DNA of 64,000 bases from Lathyrus oleraceus (taxonomy: Eukaryota > Streptophyta > Magnoliopsida > Fabales > Fabaceae): assembly GCF_024323335.1 (NCBI RefSeq), contig NC_066582.1, forward strand, positions 90,702,944 through 90,766,943, written 5' to 3'. Shown here piece by piece: positions 43,814 through 53,654 of the stretch. Position numbers and translations under genes: made by a program. Numbering within the stretch: position 1 is the first letter of the stretch; each line of letters starts with the position of its first letter. Under the pieces are notes generated by a model. That model was not told the origin of the DNA, made no database searches, and saw only the letters and a list, made by a program, of their open reading frames with translations.

Positions 43814-45273
43814 AGTTGTTGATTTTCAAGCAGCAAATTTTTTTTTGGTGGCTCATTGGTCCCGGCAGACGAATCATTCCCCACAGAGCATTCAAGGATT
43901 GATACAGCGATCTGTTCCCTACCAGAGTTTGCTTCCCCAAGCAGATTTCTTTTTAAACCATTCATAACATTTGCATTTGCATGCATATCATATCAAGCAT
44001 ACACATAAGCTGATAAACAGGTTCTTCCAAGCAGACTAAAGAATTACTTTACAACCAAGGTCATGAGATCCAGCCAGAGGATCAAGCGTGAGTGATCCAG
44101 CCTGAGGGTCGTTTTGAAGATTCAGCCTGAGAATCGTTTTCCAGTGATCCAGCCTGAGGGTCATTTCGAAGATTCAGCCCGAGAATCGTTTTCCAGTGAT
44201 CCAGCATGAGGGTCATTTTGAAGATTCAGCCTCAGAATCGTTTTCCAGTGATCCAGCCTGAGGGTCATTTCGAAGATTCAGCCCGAGAATCGTTTTCCAG
44301 TGATCCGACCTGAGGTTCATTTTGAAGATTCAGCCTGAGAATCGTGTTCCAGTGATCCAGCCTGAGGGTCATTTTGAAGATTCAGCCTGAGAATCGTGTT
44401 CCAATGATCCAGCCTGAGGGTCATTTCGAAGATTCAGCCTGAGAATCGTGTTCCAGTAAGCCAGCCTAAGGCTCAATTTGAAGATTCCCCAGTGAAGTCG
44501 CCTACAAGCTTTACTTCCCCAGCAAGCCCAAGTCTAATTGAGGAGTCATTACAACATGTTCTAGCCCAAAGAATATGTACGAAGCCCAAAAGTGGAATAT
44601 TCTCGAAGCTGCATATCTAATATGAAGGTTGGGTGTAGATTTCAAAAGAGGGTCAACCAGCGCATGCCTCAGATGCGGGATCCTAATAATGGGAATTTAT
44701 CATCAAAACAATCCAGATCTAGCCAGAAGATCAAAGTAGATTCAGCCAGAGAATCGAAACAAAGGAGAACTAGCCAGAAGATCGAAGAAGATCTAGCCAG
44801 AAGATCGAAATCAGGTCTAGCCCGAAGACCAGAAATAGATTCAGCCAGAGAATCGAAACAATTCAGATCTAGCCAGAAGATCGAAGTAGATTCAGCCAGA
44901 GAATCAAAGGAAATAGATTCAGCCAGAGAATCGAAACGAAGGAGATCTAGCCAGAAGATCGAAGAAGATCTAGCTAGAAGATCAAAATCGTATCCAACCC
45001 GAGGATCAAAATTAATATCCAACCAGAGGAATAAATTGAGTATAGGTTCAGCCAGAGGATCGAAACTCCATATTAAGCCAGAAGACTGATTCAAATCCAA
45101 CCAGAGGATCGGAAGAAAAATAAACAGCGCGGTGTATTTCCACGTTTTTGTGGTGTTCTCGGAGCGTAAATTTTTGGTCTGTCTTTCGTATTCAATCACA
45201 GCTCACCCCGTTTGTCTGATAAGATGTTCGCTTTCATCCTACTCGGGTTAGCTGATGATTGAATAGGGGCAGC
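43814..45273 (+). other. Element D post-pol region and PPT
   Basis: This region starts with ttcaagcagca, matching element C near 39368, then runs parallel to C through expanded 52-bp repeats (44094-44457) and agccagaagatcgaa-type repeats (about 44710-45110). It ends with the PPT gattgaataggggcagc at 45257-45273. The Ser/Lys/Arg-rich frame at 44592-45089 is a product of the repeats. Confidence 0.75.
44094..44457 (+). repeat. 52-bp tandem repeat, seven units
   Basis: Units start with gatccagcctgagggtc at 44094, 44146, 44198, 44250, 44302, 44354 and 44406, and each ends with gagaatcgttttccagt or a variant. Element C has only two full units at the same place (39638 and 39690). The array therefore expanded or shrank after the two elements separated. 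Confidence 0.9.
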
Positions 45274-47040
45274 TGTAACACCCCAAAATTTGCCCTCCTC
45301 ATTCATGCATTCATTTAGCATTTCATATTGCGTTTCATCATGTCAATCAGAATTAGATCCAAGATATATATATTTTTTTAAAAAAAAAAAAAAAAAGAAA
45401 GAGAAAAAAACGAAAAAAAAAATAACTAAATAAAAAAAAAATGAAAAAAAAAATTTTTTTTTACAAAAATAAATAAATAAATAAAAATAATAATAAAAAA
45501 AATATATAATAGAAAAACTTGGACTTGGACCTCTCTCATTTGAGCACACAAAGCCATGAAAATCAGGTTATAAAAGAGGGAGATCAGACAGATAAAGGAA
45601 GGGAAGCAAAATACTCTGAGGTTTCCTTGAAACAAAACCCTTGACAAAACCTTGAGAGAAACCTGACAGAGAACTCAGAGCAACCCCCAGGCAGCTCTGA
45701 AAAATTCAATCTGACTCACACACTTTCATCTCACGCAAACCCTAACATTGCCTTGCAAACCCAGTCGTGCCATTTGATTTCAACCGGTCTCTCCCATCAG
45801 GTTTGCCTCATTCCCATGATTTTATGCTCTTAATTTGGATCATCTGAATGTATGAGGTATGATGGATGAATTTCACTATGTTTTTGCCCACGGGTTTAAT
45901 TATGCATGAACGGGTGAAACCTATGCCTTGAATGTTTAATCACATGATTTCTGAAATGTATGCCACATGGTTTGAGGTTTCTGAAACCATACTGTTATCC
46001 ATGAAAAAAATGCTTATCGTGTTTGACTAACCCTTTTGTTGAGTTTTTGTGAGGGCTCACAGACTCTTGCAGAGATGGTTTGCGTGGTTTTCCCCCTTTA
46101 TTTGTGGGATACCCCTTGGAGGTTCATTCTGATTACCTGTACTGACTCACCTTTCTTTGATGGCATTAGCTTGGGAGATCCCTGGGTTTCTTACTCCTTT
46201 AATTGTTGTTACTTCGGATCTTTATCCGTGTGGTACTTTTACCTCTTTTCCGCATTTTATCGCTTTCTTAGCTGGAAGACCTCGATAGGAGGCATTTGTT
46301 TTCTTTTGTTTATTTACTTCTGAGCCCCTTGTTGGCACATTTACTTTATACATGTTTGTTTTGTATGTGTTCGTATCCCTGCAGGTAGCGCGGTTCCTTC
46401 GTCAAGGACTGCCTTTTTGCCCTTGAGCATCCCAAACCCTAAAACCCAAAGCAACACGTTAACTCCTTCTACTACAGGCGAGTAAGTCTCCAAAGGTCGA
46501 GCATCCGGTAGATTGCGTAGTGACGTCGTTCGTCCAAAACCCAATCCATAACCCCGTAGTTAGCCGAACTACGGCTTGCTCTGATTCTCATTCTAGATGA
46601 GATACGTAGGCACAAGACGCGATGTCTTAGCGAGCACACATCCCCCTAACCCATAGGTCAGCCGAGCTACGAAGACTCTGATTCTCATATTCAGATGAGA
46701 TACGTATGTAGTGGATGCGACATCCGCGCGAGTCATGTTCATTTAACCCTTTTTTTTTGGTAAACAGCACAAGATAAACCCACACCCTTTAGACAAGAAC
46801 TACAAAAGTGGATCCCATAGAGTACTACGGATGCGTAGGGGTGCTAATACCTTCCCTTCGCATAACCGACTCCCGAACCCAAGATTTGGTTGCAAGACCC
46901 CGTCATGTCCTTTCCTTTTTCAAGTTTACTTCGAGCGTTTCCTTTCCCTCCTTTGGGATGAATAACGCACGGTGGCGACTCTTCTGTCATTTTCTTTCGC
47001 CGGTTGTTTTTTAGCGCATTGTATTTTTCAGGTTGCGACA
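45274..47040 (+). repeat. Element D 3' LTR
   Basis: The LTR begins tgtaacacccc and ends ggttgcgaca (1767 bp), the same family as LTR C but clearly diverged in the AT-rich and mid parts. It has a TATA box at 45569-45576, a long A/T simple stretch at 45360-45516 and the hairpins at 46815-46863, with one stem base (ccatag for ccgtag) mutated. After 47040 the sequence changes to the LTR of element E. Confidence 0.88.
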
Positions 47041-49739
47041 CCTGTAACAGGCAATGTTTGGTTGGAAGTAGAGGAGATCATCCATGTCATGACTAGAGAG
47101 GCATCTTGGCCTAGGAAGATTCACAATTATCTCAAAAAGATCCATTGGCAATCAGTGCAATCAGTTCTTGATCATTTTGCCCTAAAACAAGGGTTTGGTA
47201 TAAAATCAGTTTATTTCTGATTCTTTGGGTTAAACTCTTTTCCATGGCCCTCCATATGTCCAGAAGGGTCTACATATAAAAAATCAGCTCTTTATTTGAG
47301 CTAGAAGTGCTTCAATTGATCAATGGAATCAAGAACATGGCAATGGAAACTGATTTTAGAGCTAGATCCAAGCCTCTCCAAGCCTCAATTCATGCACAAA
47401 GCTTCATAACATTAATATAGGAGTGATTTTGGAGCTTGCCAGGCCTTGAATTGCTCGTTTGCTCATACTGCTCTTCAAGAGGTAGGTTTTTCGAAGCTCT
47501 TAATTCTCCATTCTTTTGCCATGATAGTGTAGATCTTTGAATGCTGAGTCTGCTGATGCTTTTAGAATTAAATTTGGTTGAGTATTCATGGAGATATCTG
47601 GAATTAAAGTTTGTGTGTTGAAATTGTTCTTGCTCGATTTGCATGAGTCATGATTTTTTAGATTAAATTGATAGTGGATTCGTGATCTACATGATGCAAC
47701 CTTTCCAATGGTATAAGTTTCATGCAAATCTGGAAAAAAAATTGATGAAGGTTACTGTTCATCCACCGTCTTCATGAAGAAGACGGTGGTTTCCACCGTA
47801 CGCACCGCCGTCTGCAACTGGACGAGCTGGCTAGGGCTTTGTCCTCATGTGCATGCCTCGTGGCGAATCCATTGGCCTGTGTGCTTTTGACTTCGCTCGC
47901 GTGGCCTTTGACTGCTGACGCAGGCGCCAACGCATTAATGATACGACCGCGTTTTGGCTTGATACACGCTTCGATTCCTGGCATTTTCATTTTTGATTTT
48001 ATTTTGTTTCCAGCGCGCATACACAGTTCGATTCCCTCTGAGCGCAATTTTTCAAATTTACTCATCCATTTATCATTTCCCTCCAATTATCATTTAATTT
48101 TCTTCATTATATTTCATTATTTTCTTCAAACTTCAAAAATTGATAAAAAAATTGAAAATGATTCCAAATAATTCCAAATATTTTTCTACATGATCATGTG
48201 TTTGTCAATTATTTTTTGGTGCTGATTTTATGATTTTACCATTTCTGGAAATTAAAATGTGTTAGAATAGTTGAACATGTATGCATATGTACTATGCTTC
48301 ATTCATTCTATTGTGAAATGCTCAATAATGATCCAAATGCCATGAAATTTTACACACTGATTCCCAACATGTTGCTTGACCTTGGAGGCTTGATTGTCCA
48401 TTTTTCTCATTTTTCATTTCTGTTTTAGACACATGATTGTAAGGTGTGACAATGTATGTCACACAATTTGATGTCATACTTGTGCATTTTCATTTCTAGG
48501 TCAATTGAACTCTGTTAATTCTAATTTTTGGCATGATGATTATGTTGGACATGTTGTATGATCATAAAAATTTCCAAAATTGTTTGATTCATTTCTGTTT
48601 TAATATGGAATTTTGATTCTTAATGATCAATTGTGTGCTTTGAATTTGTCTTTACCATAGCTTGCTCATGAGATGACTTTTCTTGATGCTTTTGACTTGG
48701 TCCTTTTTAGGACGTGTTCATGATTGATTAAATGATCTTTATGTTGAATATTGGTTGCTGTTTTGACTTTTTGATTTACCTTTGACCCTAGGCTTTGCCC
48801 TAGGGGTTTGAACTTACAGTTTGAGCTTTACATTTCAGGTTCATGCAATAAGTCATAATGGATGATGTGATCTCCTTGCTTGAGATACAAGTTGCTTTGT
48901 TTAACTAATGTTGATTGTGTTGTAGGTCCTTGGGTGGCTAGCTCACTTGAATTGTTGACTTACATTGTGTATATTGGTTGTCTCACTGTTGTTAATTGTT
49001 TGGTTTGTCTGAATGTGAATATTGACGTGTTTGATTTTCTTACAGGTACTTTAGTAGCTTTAACTCATTACTTGAGTTGCTTTGCTTTGCTTGTGGTTGG
49101 CATACCACTTAGGTAATTTCTTTAACTTCATGTAGTCTGGAAGACCTGCTATCTTTGTCAGACACCTGTCTGAAGCCCTCCTTAAGAGGCCATGTTCTTG
49201 ATTGTTTAATTTTGTGCTAAAGACCTCAGTGAGGCATGGTTACATATTAAGACCTCCTAAGTGAAGAGGCATTGGCAGATAGAAGGGATGTGCAATCCAT
49301 CCCCTGCTATTCAGTTGAGTCTTTCATCTTGCTCGCACTACGTGCTGATGCATTTGAATAAACACCCAAAATCTTGTATATAGAGTCAGTCATTGTGGAA
49401 ATAGAGTTCCTCATTCTGGACTCCCACACCTTCTTTGATTCAAGCTCACCCCGGCCCGGGTTAAGAGCTATGAGGTCTAACCCTCATCTCCCATTTCATC
49501 TGCTCACCCTGACGGTCAATGTCAGTGATTAAGAGCCTAAACACCCTTTCATATCTGGCTTGTTTGTCGAGGTTGATATGACCCCTTGACTAAAGCCTAG
49601 CCTTGTATGAGCCTCTTGGTTGTATATAGCGTGTGATAATTGATTGATGTGTTTGCTTGTTTGCTTACTTGTGCATCCTTCATGTTGCTTTTGCATATTG
49701 TTTGCATTTTGCGTTTGCATTTGTTATTTGTTTTGTTTG

Positions 49740-50010
49740 AGGAGTCAGATGTAAGACCATTGATTGGCTATCTGTTTCCTGTTCCTTTTGGGGAGCTGGA
49801 TATAAGACCATTGATTGGCACTCCATTTCCTATCTTGTTTCTTTTTATGGAGTCAGGTATAAGACCATTGATTGGCCATCTGTTTCCTATTTTGTTCTTT
49901 TATGGAGTTGGACGTAAGACCATTTATTGGCACTCCGTTTCCCATTTGTTTTCGGAGTTGGACGTAAGACCATTTATTGGCAATCCATTTCCAATTTTGT
50001 TGCTCCTTTG
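49740..50010 (+). repeat. Five-unit tandem repeat in LTR E
   Basis: Units of about 50-60 bp share taagaccattgattggc (later taagaccatttattggc) followed by a ccatttccta-type segment. They begin with ggagtcagat, ggagctggat, ggagtcaggt, ggagttggac and ggagttggac. The array is part of the LTR and non-coding. Confidence 0.85.
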
Positions 50011-50590
50011 AGCTTGCTTATTTGCTTATTGCTTTGTGTTGCCTAATTCCAAAGGAACTTACTTGAATCATTTCTATGATTTTGAGAAAGCAATCCTGCC
50101 TGTGGCTTTATCCCTTAACTTTCACCCTCTTTTGTGCTTAACCTTGACCCTTGCTTTTCATCTTTAACCCAAACCAGAAAACTTTTGTGCAAACAGTTTC
50201 ACTTGTTTTCAAAACTAGAAACCTAGGCCTTAAGCCTCTGATTTTCAAACTTCATTTTCACAATACTTCTTCTGAATTGAATCTAATGTCAACTTTGACC
50301 ATCTTTGTGAATACTCATAATTGGTTAATTTCATTCACTCAATTGCTTTTTGTGGCCCTTGTCCACTTCTTAATCAAGTTTTCATGCATTAGCCATAGAT
50401 CTGAATTATCCTTAGTGGTTGAATTGTAAGACTTCCATGCTTATTATAGGGTTAACCCCTCACTAGCGTGTTGAAGCTTTTCTCACATGGTGGATTGTTG
50501 GTTCAGGTTGAGTTTTTCTCCCGTTGATAATGAAAGACCTTAAGGCTTTTGTTTAAAATCAATCCACCCATTTTTTTGGAAATCTTTTAG

Positions 50591-50815
50591 CCGAACTACG
50601 GCGTTTTGATCCTTATCTTTCATGAAAAGGTACGTAGGCAATGGGTTCATCCATTCAAACACAAAAATAATAAAAATTGTATATTCTTTTCTCATCACTT
50701 CAATCAATGTTTGCACAAAATATTTCATAAACAAATAATTTTACAACAAGTTGTGAAAATAGGTTCCCTAGGAGTACCTAGGATGTTGTGGGTGCCTAAC
50801 ACCTTCCCACAACAT
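50591..50815 (+). promoter_or_regulatory. Conserved hairpin block in LTR E
   Basis: ccgaactacgg is followed by a cctt/aagg stem (50611-50630) and tacgtaggca. Then comes cctagg-agta-cctagg (50767-50782), and a perfect 10-bp stem atgttgtggg/cccacaacat (50783-50815) around tgcctaacacctt. Loop and flanking sequences match A and C, while the stems differ with pairing kept. Confidence 0.65.
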
Positions 50816-50936
50816 AATTACCCCCTTACCCAGATCTCTGACCTTTTATTAGTTTTCTTTGCGTAAAACTTCTTAGGCTTTTGTTCGCTTTCTAGTCAAT
50901 AAATCTAAAGGTAACGAATACACCGCTACAGAAAAG

Positions 50937-50954
50937 TGACGACTCTGTTGGGGA
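50937..50954 (+). other. Primer binding site of element E
   Basis: tgacgactctgttgggga differs at two positions from the PBS of element C (tggcgactctgctgggga). Both differences are G-to-A or C-to-T, consistent with decay of the same Arg-tRNA-type site. Confidence 0.75.
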
Positions 50955-51951
50955 AGAGGAATGCCTGGTGGGTTTGCCTACTTTTCACACTTTGTTGTAT
51001 TATATTTGTCTATTGTTTATGACATATTTTGGTGCAATTTGGGATTACTGTATTGTTTGTAATGTTTGAATTGCTTGATATATCAATTGCTTGCTTGCTT
51101 GGTGATCCCTGTGAGATGAGTTCTATACCCGAACTCGAGTGCACCCTATGATAGGAGAATGGCATAGTCTCGTCGACTTGTGTGGAGTTATTCCTTAGCA
51201 AGTTGACTTGCGAGTCCATTCACTTGGTTGAGGTCATGTTGGATTAATGATGTCACACAAGTTATTTGTGGTTAGGCATTATTCTTCCAATATGTGCCAT
51301 AGAAGCCAAGGACCTTAGTTTACCAAGCCCATCTTGGCCTATTTTTAGGATGTAGTGCGGAGGTCGTTCAAATGTCAGATTTGATGCGATTGTTACGCGA
51401 TACTACATTCATAAGAGTCTCTCTTGAGAATATTTTTGGAATATGAGTATTTGTTCCTCCGATAATATTCGAAAGATGGGATGATGACTATAGGAACCTC
51501 TGGTAGAACATGTTCGGCAGGTTTAAACCATAGTACACTCCCTTTGGGTGGTTCTTAACCGAGACTCCATGCTCGTGACTCACAACAAACCCGTGATTCA
51601 TGGTTGATCCGTTCACACCTCCTTAATATCAATGGAACTTGGGTGTTGATAAGGTGTAAACCATAATCCACCAAAATGGATGATTGATATTAAGGATGGT
51701 TGAACCGTTCGTATATCGTTAATATCAATGGAACTTGGGTGTCGATAAGGTGAAAACCATAATCCACCAAAATGGATGATTGATATTAAGGATAATACGA
51801 GCTATCCCATGACCTTTGTCTGGTGTGCTTTGCTTGATCCTTGAGTGTGATTGTTGCATTCATGCATTCATGCATTCATCTGCATCCATATCATCAGATA
51901 AAAAGAAAATTTTCAAGGAACTTAAGGGGTTTATTTGCAAAATTTTCAGAT
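50955..51951 (+). other. Element E leader with duplicated inverted repeat
   Basis: This is a non-coding leader before ORF1, similar over about 700 bp to that of element C. The inverted repeat occurs twice: arms 51621-51633/51683-51695 (13 bp, ccttaatatcaat/attgatattaagg) and 51719-51729/51779-51789, with nearly identical loops. The second unit arose by local duplication of about 96 bp. Before the ATG there is a run of cattcatg repeats. Confidence 0.65.
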
Positions 51952-53400
51952 ATGGAAAGACAAAAAAGGCATACAAAGAAGTACAGCTTTAGACAACCCG
52001 ATCTGAAAGAGGTAAGGAATCTGACATCTTATGTATTAGATCCCTTGGGTTTCAAAGCTCGTTATGGGAAGCTTCTGCCTCTGCTGACTACTCAGGTTGA
52101 CGAAGGGTTGATGGGTACTTTGGTCCAGTTCTATGATCCTCTGTATCACTGCTTCACTTTTCCAGACTTTCAGCTATTGCCTACCCTTGAGGAGTATGCT
52201 CATCTTGTGGGTATTCCGATTCTGGACCAGTTGTCGTTCAGTGGCTTGGAGAGTATTCTTACTTCTCAAGAGATAGCTGACATGTTACACATAGATGAAT
52301 CCTTGGTTAAAGCTCATATGACTACCAAAGGTGGAATTCAAGGTCTCCCTTCTGAGTTCCTCATCGCTCAAGCTACCGTTTATGGAAAGGCCATGAGTGA
52401 GGATGCCTTTGAGGCCATATTCGTGCTTCTCATTTATGGATTGGTATTGTTCCCCAACATCGACAAATTTGTGGACGTGAACGCTATTAGGATCTTCTCT
52501 ATTCTTAATCCCGTTCCTACTCTGTTGGGTGATACCTATGTCTCTTTGCACCTGAGGAATGCAAAGGGTGGTGGCGCTATTGTGTGCTGTTTGCCTCTGT
52601 TGTATAAGTGGTTTATTTCTCACTTACCTCAGACGGTCGCTTTCAAGGAGAACAAGGGATGTCTACGTTGGTCTATGAGACTCATGTCTCTCACTAATGA
52701 CGATATCTCTTGGTATGATCGTGTATATGACACTGTGCAGATTATTGATTCTTGTGGTGAATTCTCCAATGTGCCTCTTCTTGGTACATGTGGTGGGATG
52801 AGCTACAACCCCGTGTTAGCACGTCGTCAGCTTGGGTTCCCCCTAAAGGAAAAACCTAATAGCATTCTGTTAGAAGGTGTGTTCTTTCAGGAGGGTAAAG
52901 ATCCCTAAGGCCTGAAAGCCAGGATGGTCCGCGCGTGGCGCAAGATTCACAAGAAGGGTAGAAGTGAGTTGGGTCCGAAGAACTGCATAGCTTTGGAGCC
53001 GTATACTACTTGGGTGAGGAAGAGAGCATCCGAGTATCTCATGCCTTATGACTATCCGAGACCTACACCTTTGGTTGTGGTTGGACCTTCAACCCTCCCT
53101 AACCAAGGCGTAGAGGAGTTGAGAGACGAAGACCTTTCACGTGCCTGGATCCGTGAAAGAGAAGAGTTGCTTCAACAGCTTAAGGAGAAGGATGCTCTGA
53201 TTGAGTTCCTCGAGCATCAGGTCATTGATGATCCTGACGATGCTTGGACTTCTCTACTTCCTCAGTCTTCCAAGTTCTGGAAAAGGAGGTATGATAGACT
53301 CGCCAAAGACAAAGCGGATATGGAAGCAGCATATGACAGAGAGATTAAGAGGCTTCGTGCAACTTATCTTCCGGCATCCCGAGCTTCTAGGGATCCATAG
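51952..53400 (+). pseudogene. Ogre ORF1 protein with one in-frame stop
   Basis: ATG 51952 (MERQKRHTKK) starts a 482-codon frame with a single internal TAA at 52906-52908, probably a mutated Gln codon; the frame is the same on both sides. Residues about 20-315 form a globular domain with FPDFQLLPTLEEYAHLVGIP, resembling plant mobile/DUF7745-type domains. After the stop come a basic segment (RAWRKIHKKGR), a coiled coil (REELLQQLKEKDALIEFLEHQ) and a basic C-terminus. ORF1 upstream of gag is a hallmark of Ogre elements; its function is unknown. It is separated from gag by 254 bp of non-coding DNA. Confidence 0.8.
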
Positions 53401-53654
53401 GATGTTTATTTTCCTTTTCTCTTGTAATGATTAACAATGCTGTACTTCCTTTTCCCAAATATATTTGATGAGATATTTTCCATATGCGATTAAATGCTTA
53501 ATATTCAAAATTTGCAAATAATACCCTAAAGTTCCTTCGAAAATAAAAACAAATCATATGCACGAGCATTGCATGCATCATTTGCATAAGCAGGTTGTTC
53601 TGGTCTTCTTGTCTGTGGCCTAACTCTGTGCTCTTCATTTATTTTGAAGACAAG

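Larger units (their letters stand above)
42236..47040 (+). mobile_element. Element D: 5'-truncated, internally deleted gypsy element
   Basis: D begins abruptly in the linker before RT, carries RT and most of the first RNase H, jumps at about 43814 into post-pol DNA, and ends with PPT and a 1767-bp 3' LTR of the C family. Gag, protease, second RNase H and integrase are missing. Its pol is very close to that of element B but in opposite orientation, so B (30298-31875) and D (42237-43813) form inverted arms of about 1.58 kb around element C. Confidence 0.85.
47041..50930 (+). repeat. Element E 5' LTR (right part)
   Basis: There are about 3.9 kb with no convincing gene. The end is placed at gctaca (50930), six bases before the PBS. 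The hairpin block near the end (50591-50815) matches those of A and C. Splice-like signals (gtaggtttttcg near 47480, tttcag near 48838, cttacag near 49045) occur in the body. There is a five-unit repeat at 49740-50010. The exact right border is less certain than in C because of the six-base spacer. Confidence 0.7.

Noticed and set aside
44592..45089. 165-codon Ser/Lys/Arg-rich ORF, and its counterpart at 39823-40257
   Set aside because: Produced by short agatctagccagaagatcg-type repeats in the post-pol region; frame not conserved between C and D beyond the repeat.
47839..49116. Possible small genes in the LTR of E
   Set aside because: Short frames without motifs in DNA that is LTR by position (before the PBS at 50937).
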